Below the pieces are notes generated by a model. It was given only the letters and a program-made list of their open reading frames with translations, searched no databases and had not been told where the DNA came from. Source: Azorinus chamasolen (lineage: Eukaryota > Mollusca > Bivalvia > Cardiida > Solecurtidae). Taken from it: 64,000 nucleotides of DNA. How positions within the stretch are numbered: the first letter of the stretch is position 1; each line of letters opens with the position of its first letter. The stretch lies in the NCBI GenBank assembly GCA_963576725.1, contig OY755242.1, forward strand, positions 59,564,480 through 59,628,479, read 5' to 3'. The translations under genes and the position numbers were made by a program. Below are positions 30,634 to 41,780 of this stretch, piece after piece.

Positions 30634-30832
30634 GTAACCCTTTCCTGAATTTTATAATAATGCCATGAACATAGGAATTTTTTATCATGGCAGTAGCTGT
30701 AGTATCATATCCATGTTATTTCATCAGCAAACAGAGCAGACCCAGGTCAGATGGCTCATACAGGATATATCTGATCTGGGTCTACCCTGTTAGCAAAGAC
30801 ATGAAGAGGTATTTCTTTGAAGGAAAGGGTTA
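30634..30832 (+). mobile_element. TTAA-3 MITE, shortened left arm
   Basis: TAACCCTTTCCTGAATTTTA to GGAAAGGGTTA; apex GCTCATACAGGATAT. Confidence 0.75.
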
Positions 30833-31125
30833 TGCCAGGTTTTGCTGTTTTTCAATGTGGAGACAAATATAACTGACATGATATTGATACCTGAAGAAGA
30901 TAGAATGATTAGAATTATTTTATATCAATGCCATGGTATATATGTGTATTTTTCACTGCTCAATAAGTGTTGTTTTAGTTTTAAATAAACATTATAATGT
31001 AATTCTTTGGTTGAATCTCAAGCCTGCCACTGTTAGCAATGTGCCTATAAATGACTCATGAATTCTGTAAATATGAAAAAATGAAAGTAAGTACTAGTGT
31101 GTGGAAATAAATTCTGAATAATCAC

Positions 31126-31353
31126 TTAACCTTTTCCCTGTTCAGTATTCATGTAAGAAATAATGACATCATGAATATTTATTAGCTCAATTTTTATAAT
31201 GTTAACTTTTCAAGGGAAGGTTTTGCTTTGCCAAAAACTGTAGAATCAATTATCATGTCAGAAGCAAACAGAGCAAACCCTGATCAGATGGCTCCTATAG
31301 GAGCCCCTCCAATCTGGGTTTACTCTATTTGCAAATGTAAAGAAAAGGGTTAA
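31126..31353 (+). mobile_element. TTAA-3 MITE
   Basis: TTAA-bounded; right end shortened (AAATGTAAAGAAAAGGGTTA); apex GCTCCTATAGGAGC. Confidence 0.85.
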
Positions 31354-31394
31354 GATTGTGAAAGTTTGATGTTAAAGTATCGAAGTTGCAAATA

Positions 31395-31475
31395 TTTTAT
31401 CTGATCTGGGTCGACTCTTTTTGGCTTTTGCAAAGGCATAGTAAGGTTTATATTATTCATGGAGTGAAGGGATAA
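31395..31475 (+). repeat. TTAA-1 right-end fragment
   Basis: CTGATCTGGGTCGACTCTTT to GGAGTGAAGGGATAA. Confidence 0.6.
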
Positions 31476-31680
31476 CCTTTTACTTTATAGATACACTGCT
31501 CAGTGCCTTTACAAACAGTAGACCAAGATCAGAATGCTCCTGTTGGAATTGTCTGTTTGCTAATGAAATAATATTGATCAGAATCTACAGTATCAGTGGC
31601 CAAAAAATTGTAAAAAATAAGCTAATCAATATTCATGATTTAATTATTTTTTGGATGAATATTCATGGAGTAAAGGCTGA
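31472..31680 (-). mobile_element. TTAA-1 MITE, diverged
   Basis: ATAACCTTTTACTTTATAGA to GGATGAATATTCATGGAGTA; joined to the preceding fragment at ATAA. Confidence 0.7.
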
Positions 31681-31874
31681 AAACCAAGAATTTTACTCGT
31701 TTGTAGAGTCTGTTGTGGAGCTGCTGTACTGTTCTTTTGTTCTTGTTGGTTCTTGTATGTAAATTGTGTACTTTTCAGTAATTTTGTTATATATCGATAA
31801 TTATATCCCTAGACAATGAGAATTTATACATAAATAATGGACATTTACTTAAACACAGTTTATGTAGGTTTTTA

Positions 31875-32299
31875 CAGTGAAACCTGCCTCCCAAAATAAG
31901 TTTTAATTCTGGCTTTTCAAGATAGGTGGTAGCTTAACCCTTTCCCACTTATGAATGTGTTTTCACGCATTTGCAAACAGAGTAGACCCAGATCAGATGG
32001 CTCCTATAGGAGCTGTCTGATCAGGGTCTGCTCTGTTTGCTAGTGGAATTTGAAAGATGTTTCTTTAGTTTTTAAAATGGCTACAATGTTCCACCTTCCA
32101 TATTTCATTTTAACTTTTTTGTCCATGGATATTCAGTAGATATTGAAATTTGGAGTAGGTATAGAACAGGGAAAGGGTTAATGCAGGGCAAAAGTTATGC
32201 AGAAAGCTCCTTTACTTTGGTCCAGCATTAAGCTACCACCTGCTCATATACACCCCTCATGTATATTCATTATGTGGTCCCAATAGGCAGGTTCTACTG
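31875..32299. mobile_element. pogo-F MITE interrupted by TTAA-2
   Basis: CAGTGAAACCTGCC left and GGTTCTACTG right, TA on both sides (31873-31874, 32300-32301). The arm sequence AGCTTAATGCAGGGC is split exactly at its TTAA by the element at 31934-32181. Confidence 0.85.
31934..32181 (-). mobile_element. TTAA-2 MITE nested in pogo-F
   Basis: Full-length, apex GCTCCTATAGGAGC, TTAA at each border. Intact pogo-F copies have one TTAA here, so the duplication is directly visible. Confidence 0.9.
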
Positions 32300-32418
32300 T
32301 AGTTTATATTGTTACCATAGTAACAATGAGTTACTGAACATAATTAAATTAGAACTCTTATTTTGACCCTTGTCCTGCTAAGCTCAACATGGCTTGTATT
32401 TGCAAACGAGACCATGAG

Positions 32419-32489
32419 TTAACCCTTCCCCTAATGAACATTAATGTGTGAATTGATCACTTATGAATATTTATGGAGTAAAGGGTTAA
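32419..32489 (+). mobile_element. 71-bp minimal TTAA element
   Basis: TTAACCCTTCCCCTAATGAA to TTATGGAGTAAAGGGTTAA with almost nothing between the two terminal arms and no hairpin. Confidence 0.7.
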
Positions 32490-32562
32490 CACTCCGATGC
32501 TAGTTTTTTTAGTGTTGAAAAGGCTAAGTCTTACAGGAAATGCAAGTTTTATAAGGGGGTAG

Positions 32563-32790
32563 TTATCTCTTTCCTTCATACAAACGCCTTTTCACACCTT
32601 TGCAAACAGAGTAAAACTAGATCGGACAGAGCAGTTGTCTGTTCAGCTCTGTTTCCTTATGAAACTATAATAGATCTCCCTCTAAGAGTTTCTATCGATA
32701 TCAAAAACTCAGGTGTACATATGCCATTATAAAAATTCAGCTAATAAATATCATGATTTTATATATTTCATACATGAATATGTACCTGTA
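32563..32790 (-). mobile_element. TTAA-1 MITE, diverged
   Basis: TTATCTCTTTCCTTCATACA to ACATGAATATGTACC. The stem is partly rebuilt (GGACAGAGCAGTTGTCTGTT). Confidence 0.65.
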
Positions 32791-33138
32791 GTAACAGCTG
32801 TTTAATGGCTTATCTGTCTGCATTCTTAATCTGTCTGTTTGTCATCCTTTTCTAGTTTTGCGTTTTATGTTTTGCTCGTTATGTGTACCAGTTGTCAATA
32901 TTTCAGTCCTTGCAGATATTTTTCAGAGGATTTAAATCTGTTTATTGTTTGTATTTTTACCGTCCATTTAGTCAGTAGTTTTATAGTTTATGCCCTCATA
33001 TGGTGTTGCACTTGTCCATCTGTCTGTACATATATCCCCAAAATCCTTTGATTGGAATTATTTCAATCTTTAACAGATGATCAACCTTGATTTACAAATG
33101 TGCATAAAGAAAAAGATAAAAAAAAAACTTATCAGTTT

Positions 33139-35139
33139 TTAACCCTGGTTCCCTGTTGCATATTCATGGAAGAAATAATGGCATAGTGGATATTTATTGG
33201 CTGATTTTTATACGCCCACCTAATAAAGGTGGTCGTATATTGTCGTGGCCCTGTCCGTCCGTCCGTCCGTTCGTTCGTTCGTTCATTCGTTCGTTTGTTC
33301 GTTCGTACGTTCGTTCGTTCGTTCGTCCGTCAACATTTTGTTTGTCCGCTATTTTCTGGGAAAACTATTCGACAGAATATAATGAAACTTAACACAAATG
33401 TTTAATGCATCAAGATCTGAAGCTGACTTGATTCTGAGGTTCATTTGATTTTTCATTTCAGAGTTATGGCCCTTGTCCTAAAAAATATGCAAATAGTTTG
33501 TCCGCTGTTTTCTGGGAAAACTATTTGAGAGATATTAATGAAACTTCAAAAATATGCAAATAGTTTGTCCGCTGTTTTCTGGGAAAACTATTTGACAGAT
33601 ATTAATGAAACTTCAAACAAATGTTTAATGCATCAAGATCTGAAGCTGAGTTGATTCTGAGGTTCATTTGATTTTTCATTTCAGAGTTATGGCCCTTGTC
33701 CTTAAAAAATATGCAAATAGTTTGTCCGCTGTTTTCTGGAAAAAACTGTGAGAGATATTAATGAAACTTCACACAAATGTTTAATGCATCAAGATCTGAA
33801 GCTGAGTCAATTCTAAGGTTCATTTGATTTGTCGTTCGGAGTTATGGCCCTTGTATTTAAAAAATAATGCAAATAGTTTGTCCGCTGTTTTCTGGGAAAA
33901 CTCTTCGAGAGATATTAATGAAACTTCACACAAATGTTTAATGCATCAAGATCTGAAACTGAATTGATTCTGAGGATCATTTGATTTTTCATTTCAGAGT
34001 TATGGCCCTTGTCCTTAAAAAATAATGCAAATACATGCAAATAGTTTGTCCGCCGTTTTCTGGGAAATCTATATGAGAGATATTAATGAAACTTCACACA
34101 AATGTTAAATGCATCAAGATATGAAGCTGAGTCGTTTCTGAGGTTCATTTGATTTGTCGTTTTGGAGTTATGGCCCTTGTACTTAAAAATAATGCAAATA
34201 CATGCAAATAGTTTGCCCGCTGTTTTCTGGGAAAACTATTTGAGAGATATTAATGAAACTTCACAAAAATGTTTAATGCATCAAGATCTGATGCTGAGTT
34301 GATTTTGAGGTTTATTTGATTTGTCGTTTTGGAGTTATGGCCCTTTTACTTAAAAAATAATGCAAATATATGCATATAGTTTGTCCGCTGTTTTCTGGCA
34401 AAACTGATTGACAGATGTTAATGAAACTTCATACACATGTTTAATGCATCAAGACCTGAAGCTAATTCGATTCTGAGGATCATTTGATTTGTTGTTTCGG
34501 AGTTATGGCCCTTGCACTTAAAAAAATAATGCAAATCTATGCAAATATGAGGATGACAATAATTTTTTCATTTGAAATGATATTTACTTCAATTTCTTTA
34601 TATGGTTAAACCTTAATGTGAATTTTCACATATATTGCGGGAGTTTTGACATGTCATTTTATTCTAAAGTTATGCTCCTTGAACTTTGTGTGTTTGTTGC
34701 TTAATGTTTGTCGGTCAACTTTTAGTTTGACTGTTGTTTTCTGGGAAAACTATTAAAATAATATAAATGAAACTTAACACAAATGTTTTAAGCAACAAAA
34801 TTTGAAGCTGAGTTTATTTTGAGGTTCATTCCTTAATATGGAAATCAAGATCTGAAGCACAGATTAGAAAATGTCAACACTTATAAGGCATGTTAAATCA
34901 GAGAAAGTTTGCAAGTGGGCGTATTATGTACCGTATGCGGTACTCTTGTTTTAAAATGGCATACCCGGTATGTACACATGCAGGATTTCTTGGTACTAGT
35001 AGAAACTGTAGTGTAAAATAGATCATGCATTCATAAGCAAACAGAACAGACCCTGATCAGATGGCTCCTACAGGAGCTATCTGATCTGGGTCTACTCTGT
35101 TTGCAAAGGTGTGAAAAGGCATTTACATGAAAGGGTTAT
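33139..35139 (+). mobile_element. TTAA-3 MITE split by a long dispersed repeat
   Basis: Left part 33139-33209 and right part from about 34953 (TTAAAATGGCATACCC) make one TTAA-3 copy; hairpin apex GCTCCTACAGGAGC at 35068; right end TTAT. Confidence 0.8.
33209..34952 (+). repeat. Long dispersed repeat with tandem array
   Basis: TATACGCCCACCTAATAAAG with (CCGT)n/(TCGT)n at the left and GGGCGTATTATGTACCGTAT at the right. At least seven monomers of about 165 bp (GTTTGTCCGCTGTTTTCTGG, GCATCAAGATCTGAAGCTGA) fill 33350-34550. Confidence 0.75.
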
Positions 35140-35159
35140 TTTCTGTGTAAGAAACCATT

Positions 35160-35780
35160 TTGCTTTTCATAATGCACATGCAAAAAATGCATATAATTAC
35201 ATATAATTATGGTACAAAATTTTGTATGTCAAACTCCTCCTACAACGTTGATTTGAAGATATACATGAACAAGTTTTGAATGCGGTATTATTTGACAGAA
35301 TTATGTATTTGGTTTTTTTGGTGACATTTGGATTGCAAGTATGCAATTTTTACATTGTATATATTATGTAGTACAAAATATAGTGTGTCAAAGTTCTCAT
35401 ACATCATTAATTTGACTTTGTTTGAAACGTTCACAGATGAACAACATGGATGTGAAGATATGCATAAAAAAAGAAATTTCAGCTGTGATCATTTTTGACA
35501 GAATTATGGCTGTCTGTTATTTTTTGTATCATAAAATATAGTACAAAATTTTGTGTGTCCAACTCTTCCGAAACTTCTTGTATTGTTTGAAACTTTCATA
35601 TGTAGATATGCCTAATATAAGCATTTCCAGCTGTGATGATTTTGTTTGTAACAGAATTATGACACTTACTCTGTCACAAGACAGAGTTACACACCATGAC
35701 TTTGTGAAAGTTGGAGCATCAATAACCTATTGACATATTCTAGTCTAAATATATAAGTAGAAATTATCTCCCTTTTTCTT
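35160..35780 (+). repeat. Imperfect repeats of about 170 bp
   Basis: GTACAAAATTTTGTRTGTC occurs near 35210, 35370 and 35540, with TTTGAAGATATRCATGAA-like and GACAGAATTATG words between. No gene. Confidence 0.5.
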
Positions 35781-35880
35781 ATTTACCCGTGTGTACATAT
35801 ATATACATTATGCCGTCCCCATATTTATCGGTTGTTGTTTTTTTCATTCCTTTATTTTCATAGTTACATGTATATCCTAA

Positions 35881-36124
35881 TTAACCCTATAATCCATGAA
35901 TATTCATGTATAAAATACTGATGTCACGAATATTAATTAGATTAATTTGTTACAATAGCACAAGTACACAAGAATTTTTGGCCATGGCAGAAACTATAGA
36001 ATCATAATTATCTATTCCATATCATAAGCAAACAGAGCAGACCCTGATCAGACGGCTCCTATAGGAGCTGTCTGATCTGGGTCTACTCTGTTTGCAAAGG
36101 CATATTTATGGAGTAAAGGGTTAA
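35881..36124 (+). mobile_element. TTAA-1 MITE
   Basis: Full-length, TTAA-bounded, regular stem with apex GCTCCTATAGGAGC. Confidence 0.9.
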
Positions 36125-36205
36125 GTATTCAGACAAACGTATATCCCTAATTACCCTAAGTATTTGGACAGACTAACCTAGGCAAATAGTGCAGACCCAG
36201 ATTAA
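36125..36205 (+). repeat. HP-J left half
   Basis: ACCCTAAGTATTTGGACAGA to GTGCAGACCCAGATTAA, then cut at TTAA by the following TTAA-2 element. Confidence 0.6.
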
Positions 36206-36432
36206 CCCTTTCTCTGTTCCAATACCTACTGAATGTTCATGGACAAAATAGTTACAAACTTACAATGTAATATGGAAAGGTGGAAATTTGTAGTCATTTT
36301 AGAAAGTAAAGAAACAGATCTTTCAAATTCAACTAGCAAACAGAGCAGACCCTGATAAGCTATAGGAGCCCTCTGATTTGGGTCTACTCCGTTAGCAAAT
36401 ATGTGAAAACACATTTATAGGAAGAAAAAGGT
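36202..36432 (+). mobile_element. TTAA-2 MITE inserted in HP-J
   Basis: Left TTAA in the HP-J stem; right end decayed (GGAAGAAAAAGG) before a poly-G run. Confidence 0.75.
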
Positions 36433-36438
36433 GTGTGT

Positions 36439-36456
36439 GGGGGGGGGGGGGGGGGG
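36439..36456 (+). repeat. Poly-G tract, 18 bp
   Basis: Uninterrupted G run following GTGTGTGT. Confidence 0.95.
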
Positions 36457-36464
36457 TCCGAATA

Positions 36465-36552
36465 CTCAAGAGTAATTAAATCTAATATAAATCTAATTAA
36501 TATTCACTATTTCATTATTTTTTAAATAAATGTTCTTGGAGTAAAGGGTTAA
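36465..36552 (-). repeat. TTAA-1 end fragment
   Basis: CTAATTAATATTCACTATTT to GGAGTAAAGGGTTAA. Confidence 0.65.
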
Positions 36553-36724
36553 ATTAGACACTTGCCACCTGGTAGGATGCCGGAGGATGAGAGATCTTGA
36601 ATTGATATAGCTGTATTTTGTATTGTTCTCAGGGATAAATGCTTGTGTGGGTTTACTGTTAGTTTACTATTGCACTGTGCTATGACCACAGTATGAATAA
36701 TTTTGTGGTAATCGTTTCAATTAG

Positions 36725-36935
36725 TTTGGATTCAGACAAGATACAATGTTGCTCTATACAAGATATAATGTAGCTCTGGATTCAGACAAGATACAATGCT
36801 GCACTATACAAGATATTATATAATGTTGCTCTGGATTCAGACAAGATACAATGTTGCTCTGTACAAGATATAATGTAGCTCTGGATTCAGACAAGATACA
36901 ATGCTGCTCTGCATCTCTTTGGAATTCAGAATATC
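36725..36935 (+). repeat. Minisatellite, about 50-70 bp unit
   Basis: CTGGATTCAGACAAGATACA with ATGTTGCTCTATACAAGATA recurs about four times. Confidence 0.75.
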
Positions 36936-36984
36936 TTGGATTATCGTAAAGAAAAAACTTTGTGAAAGGCTGGCAGATGTAAAA

Positions 36985-37205
36985 AAAAAATACATTTTCT
37001 CACAATGCTAAGATATTTTCACACAATGCTAAGGCATTTGTACACAATGCGAAGACATTTTCTCACAGTGCTAAGACATTTTTCACAGTGCTAGGATATT
37101 TTCACACAATGCTAAGGCATTTGTACACAAAGCTAAGACTTTTTCTCACAGTGCTAGAATATTTTTTTTACAGTGCTAAGACTTTTTCACACAGAGCTTA
37201 GAGTT
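36985..37205 (+). repeat. Minisatellite, about 30-bp unit
   Basis: Imperfect copies of TTTTCACACAATGCTAAGRC, about seven. Confidence 0.7.
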
Positions 37206-37225
37206 TCGTAACTCTTTTAACACCA

Positions 37226-37375
37226 GGGCCCAAGGTTATAAAACTGAGTTTGAGATCATTCTCAAGTATCTGATTGGTCAGAGACTTAGCAAGCTGAGAA
37301 TCTGACCAATCAGATGCTTGAGAATGGTCTCAAACTCAAGCAAAATGTTTTATAACCACGGGGCCAGGTAAAAGT
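37226..37375. mobile_element. FB-K foldback element
   Basis: GGCCCAAGGTTATAAAACTG pairs with the inverted right end (GGCCCCGTGGTTATAAAACA). Inner arms contain ATTCTCAAGTATCTGATTGG and its complement. Confidence 0.7.
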
Positions 37376-37589
37376 GTAGTCTTCATGTATCTCATTGAGT
37401 TACTTGGTGTCTCATCCAGATCCAAACTGTTTGCAAAGGTCACCACAAATTGGAGCTTAATTTAAGACGTTTTGTGAACAAGAAGCTTTACATTGATTGT
37501 ACATGTATTATATATTTCTGGTAGCTGTCTCTATTTATATAATGACTGTGATATTAGTGTGCCTATTTGTATATACATGTATATCATAC
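37376..37589. other. No feature recognised
   Basis: Includes one ACTTGGTGTCTCATCCAGAT dispersed word. Confidence 0.35.
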
Positions 37590-37842
37590 TTAACCCTTTC
37601 CTTGGTATGATCACATTTTCATGCCTTTGCAAACAGAGTAGACCCAGATCAGACAGCGCCTATAGGAGCCATCTGATCAGGGTCTGCTCTGTTTGCTTAT
37701 GAAATAATAAAGATCTGATTATAAGTTTCTACCAATATATGTACTAACAAATTCTGTGTATATATACCATTTACAAAAATACTGCTAATTAATATTCATG
37801 ACGTCATCATTTCCATGAATATTTAACAGAGAAAGGGTTTAA
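37590..37842 (-). mobile_element. TTAA-1 MITE
   Basis: TTAA-bounded full-length reversed copy; carries GACGTCATCATTTCC in the arm. Confidence 0.85.
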
Positions 37843-38052
37843 GGTAATGCCTCTTCATTTACACATTGTTAAAGATGCTAGTTACTTGTGTTGATTGAGC
37901 CAGAGGTGAACGGTTGAAAACTAGTAACTGTAAATTCCGAGTTTCTCATATTTAATCCAGATCACAATTACACAATTCTCAGCTCTCATAGTATTGTGTG
38001 AATCAGGATTCAATCCGTTTGTGGGTTCCTGGTGGTAGCATAGATAAATATA

Positions 38053-38265
38053 CAGTAAAACCTCTCTAAACTGGACATTAAATTTAGTATAAATATCGGT
38101 CGTGGAGACAGGTGGGAGCCTAATGCAGGATGAAAGTCATGCAGAAAGCTGCTCTAGGAGCTTTCTGCATGACTTTCAACCTGCATTAAGCAGCCACCTG
38201 TCCAAAAGTGTCAAAAGTGTCTGAATTCTTACCTTCAACAATTCCGGTTTAGAAGGGGTTAGCTG
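38053..38265. mobile_element. pogo-E hairpin MITE
   Basis: CAGTAAAACCTCTCTAAACT left; TA at 38051-38052 and 38266-38267; apex GCTGCTCTAGGAGC. Confidence 0.8.
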
Positions 38266-38389
38266 TACTTCTATTCAAACATTGCAGGTTTAGTTCAATT
38301 CCGTTCATTTGTTAGACAATCATTTTCATGAGAAAACCATTCCATAAGAAAATTGGTCTTTGAGGCTGTGAAACCAATTTGAACCCTGA

Positions 38390-38505
38390 CAAGCCACCGC
38401 TGAAAATTTGGTCGGACGAACTTGGGCAAATAGTATAGACCCAGATCACACTGTTTACATAGGAGTGGTCTGTTCAGGGTCTTTAACATTTGCTACTCCA
38501 TGTAT
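38390..38505 (+). repeat. HP-J fragment
   Basis: GGACGAACTTGGGCAAATAG to TTAACATTTGCTACTCCATG. Confidence 0.5.
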
Positions 38506-38763
38506 TAGCCCTGCCCTTCACTTTGTACAAAATGCTTTTTCATGCCTTTGCAAACAGAGTAGACCCAGATCAGATAACTTCTGTTGGGGCTGTCTGATAA
38601 GGGTATGCAGTATTTGCTTATGAAATTACAGTAGATCTTACTACAATTTCTTCCAATATAAAAAATTCACATGTGTACATAATTTTATGCCATTTTAAAA
38701 AATCAGTTAATGAATATTCATGTCCTTATTATTTTTACATGAATACTCATAAGGAATGGGTTA
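38506..38763 (-). mobile_element. TTAA-1 MITE, diverged
   Basis: TTAGCCCTGCCCTTCACTTT to AAGGAATGGGTTA; stem mismatched at the apex (ACTTCTGTTGGGGCT). Confidence 0.7.
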
Positions 38764-38819
38764 TAGTTATCAATACGGTACAGAATTAATTATTCAGTTT
38801 TACAAATCATTCGGTGTTC

Positions 38820-39615
38820 ATAATGAATATCCGGCATTGTGCTTTGATCACAGGATGGACGTCTGCATTGTGCTCTGATCAGATAATGCATGTCTGACAT
38901 TATGCTCTGATCACATGATGAATGTCTGACATTATGCTCTGATCACATGATAAATGTCTGACATTGTGCTCTGATCACATGATAAATGTCTGACATTGTG
39001 CTCTGATCACATGATTAATGTCTAACATTGTGCTTTGATCACATGATAGATGTCTGACATTGTGCTCGGATCACATGATGAATATCTGACATTGTGCTTT
39101 GATCACATGATGAATGTCTGACATTGTGCTCTGATCACATGATTAATGTCTGACATTGTGCTTTGATCACATGATGAATGTCTGACATTGTGCTCTGATC
39201 ACATGATGAATGTCTGACATTGTGCTCTGATCACATGATTAATGTCTGACATTGTGCTCTGATCACACACTATGCCTCATGTAGTGGCTGGTCTAAGTTT
39301 TGCACTGTTTTCAAATTCAAGAGATGCTGATGAATATCAGGCATTGTGCTCTGATCACATGATGCATGTCTGACAGTATGCTCTGATCACATGATGAATG
39401 TCTGACATTATGCTCTGATCACATGATAAATGTCTGACATTGTGCTCTGATCATACAATTAATGTCTGGCATTGCGCTCTGAATGAATGTCTGCCATTGT
39501 GCTCTGATCACATGATGAATTTCTGACATTGTGCTCTGATCACAGGAGAAATGTCTGACATTGTGCACTGATCACAGGATGAATGTCTGACATTGTGCTC
39601 TGATCACATGCTGTG
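38820..39615 (+). repeat. 32-bp minisatellite in two blocks
   Basis: Unit ATGAATGTCTGACATTGTGC plus TCTGATCACATG. About 13 units lie at 38840-39268 and about 8 at 39335-39612. Each block is followed by the same non-array sequence (GTGGCTGGTCTA.GTTT, TTGCACTGTTTTCAAAT), so array plus flank was duplicated together. Confidence 0.9.
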
Positions 39616-39817
39616 CCTCACATGGTGGCTGGTCTACGTTTTTGCACTGTTTTCAAATCCTCACTGATGCCTTTCCTGTGGTACTGCTCACAGTTATTGA
39701 GGACAAATCATCTCATCTTTTATACTGTTATATTTTTATATTTATATTTCTACATGTATAAATGCTTTTATCTGATGGAATATTCATGACATCTAAATAT
39801 CAGTTAACTGATTTTTA

Positions 39818-40240
39818 ACCGAGTTTTCCACAGAAAATCCAGTTATTGAAATGGTGATGTATGACGGGCGGTGGGTCGGGCAGGTGGGCTTTCGGACGGG
39901 TGGCTGCCAATCTTGTAAGCGCAACTCCTCTGAAACTGCTCAACAGATTTTCATAAAACCTTGCTTGTAGCAAGGACACAATATGTACATGTGCACATTG
40001 TTTTTGTTTTTTATTTCCTTCTGCAATTTTTCTGGGAGTTATGCCCCTTTTAACTTAGAAATCACTAGGTCTTTGACCCTACCCTTGTAAGCACAACTCC
40101 TCTCAAACTGTTCAACAGAATTTCATAAAACCTTGTATGTAGCAAGGACACAATATGTAGATGTGCATATTGTATGCCCCTTTGACCTTAGGAATCACTA
40201 GTTTATAGTGAAGGAAAACCCGATTTGATGTTGTGTCGAC
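39818..40240 (+). repeat. Dispersed repeat
   Basis: CCGAGTTTTCCACAGAAAAT left and inverted GTGAAGGAAAACC right. Two copies of TTGTAAGCRCAACTCCTCT with TTTCATAAAACCTTG lie inside. Confidence 0.6.
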
Positions 40241-40360
40241 ATTTCTTGTCTTAAAAAGTGAATACATTGCTATGACAAATAGTATAGAATCAAATATTCT
40301 ATTTATAAGCAAATAGAGCAGACCCAGATCAGGCAACTCAAACTGGAGTTATCATATTTG

Positions 40361-40518
40361 GGTCCATGCTTATAAAACGTTTAGTTAAGTCTGAGTTCGT
40401 TCTCAAGTTTTTGATTGGTCAGATTTCACCAATCAAAAGCCTGAGAACTCAAATCTGACCAATCAAAAGCTTGAGAACAAAACTCAGACTCAACTAAAAG
40501 CTTTATAAGCATGGACCC
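40361..40518. mobile_element. FB-K foldback element in a TTAA-3 hairpin
   Basis: GGTCCATGCTTATAAAACGT pairs with inverted GGTCCATGCTTATAAAGCTT; about 65-nt arms; inner TTTGATTGGTCAGATTT is repeated. TGGG lies at both junctions, but the exact duplication is unclear. Confidence 0.75.
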
Positions 40519-40571
40519 TGGGTGTATTCTGTTGGCCAAGGTGTCAGGAGGTATCTCTGTCAGGTAAAGGT

Positions 40572-41035
40572 TTAGCCCGTTACTCCTCATATACAGCTTT
40601 TAAAACCTTTGCAGAGTACAGTGAAACCTTATTACAACACATGAACGCTTAATGCAGAACACAAGAAGTGCAAAAATCTACCTTTGGGAGCTTTTTGTAC
40701 TTCTTGTGTTCTGCATTAAGTGATCACCTGTCTTATTGGCATTGCACCTATTTATTCAGCAGTTGTTCCAAAGACATAATGGTAATTTTGTTTCAATGCA
40801 TACTGCTGGTATAACGAGAGTGCCATTGTAACAAATGCTGGTGTAATTGGGGTTCACTCTAGTTCATGATCAGACGACTCCTATAGTTGTCTGATCAGGG
40901 TCTGCTCTGTTTGCACAATGAATAATATAGATCTGACTCCTAATTTTCTGCCCTATCCCTTGTAATATACTATCATAGAAATACAGGTAATCATAATTCA
41001 TGATGTCATTATTGCTAATATGAATATTCATGATA
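40572..41035 (-). mobile_element. TTAA-1 MITE interrupted by pogo-F
   Basis: TTAGCCCGTTACTCCTCATA to 40618, resuming at 40860 with AGTTCATGATCAGACGACTC; ends ATGAATATTCATGATAA. Confidence 0.7.
40619..40859. mobile_element. pogo-F-like MITE
   Basis: CAGTGAAACCTTATTACAAC left; TA on both sides. It sits at the TA of AGAGTAGACCC in the host hairpin arm. Apex ACCTTTGGGAGC. Confidence 0.75.
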
Positions 41036-41267
41036 ACCCTTTCCTTTATGAATATCATGTCAGAAATAATGACATCATGGATATTTATTAGCTGAAGTTT
41101 TATAATGGCACAGGATTTTTTGGTATTGGTAGAAATTGTAGTGTCAGATCTATTATAATTCCACACAGAGCAAACCTTGATCAGACAGCCCCTTTGGGAA
41201 CCATCTGATCTGAGTCTACTCTGTTTGCAAATGTGTGAAAAAGCTTACATTTGATGGAAAGGGTTAA
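41033..41267 (+). mobile_element. TTAA-3 MITE
   Basis: ATAACCCTTTCCTTTATGAA to GATGGAAAGGGTTAA; apex CCCCTTTGGGAAC. Confidence 0.8.
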
Positions 41268-41315
41268 TTATGACTGGTTTTACAGAGCATTGTTGGACAA
41301 TGGTGAGTGATCATG

Positions 41316-41543
41316 TTAACCCATTCCCTCATATGCTATTTTTAGACACAATCTCTTTGAATAAGTCTACCAAAAAGAGTATTTACTAGAGAAATGGAAA
41401 ATTTTAGAATTGTATAGTATTGAAACCATTGTGGTAAATAGAGCATTTGCTCCATAGGAGCAAATACTCTATTTATCACAATGGTTTAAAAAGAGTGACT
41501 TTTACAGAGGCCTCAAAAGGCGTCAATATGAGGGAATGGGTGA
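41316..41543 (+). mobile_element. TTAA-4 MITE
   Basis: Left TTAA, right GGGAATGGGTGAA; apex GCTCCATAGGAGC. Confidence 0.85.
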
Positions 41544-41748
41544 AGATCTAATGGTCCATACTAAGGTGTTTGTAATAGTTTAGATATTTTCACAGATGAA
41601 AGAGATTGTTAAATACTCTGATAATAATTCATATAGATATCAATAGTTTTCCGTCTTCATTCAATTCCTTCCCCGTAGGTGTACGAGCGTTTTCTATATT
41701 GGGAATTAAGGGGGCGTCTAGAAGTAGGGAGGGATGTAATGGCCAGGT

Positions 41749-41780
<32 letters not shown>
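41749..41780 (+). repeat. Poly-G tract, 32 bp
   Basis: Uninterrupted G run. Open frames crossing it on both strands (poly-Gly, poly-Pro) are artefacts of the tract. Confidence 0.95.

Larger units (their letters stand above)
39770..40575 (+). mobile_element. TTAA-3 MITE split by two insertions
   Basis: Left arm to ACTGATTTTTA (39817), then a dispersed repeat. The host resumes near 40258 (CATTGCTATGACAAATAGTA), the stem is interrupted by FB-K at 40361-40518, and it ends GGTAAAGGTTTAG. Confidence 0.65.

Noticed and set aside
38820..39615. Regular array resembling CRISPR
   Set aside because: Units are 32 bp head to tail with no unique spacers; it is a minisatellite in a eukaryotic intergenic region.
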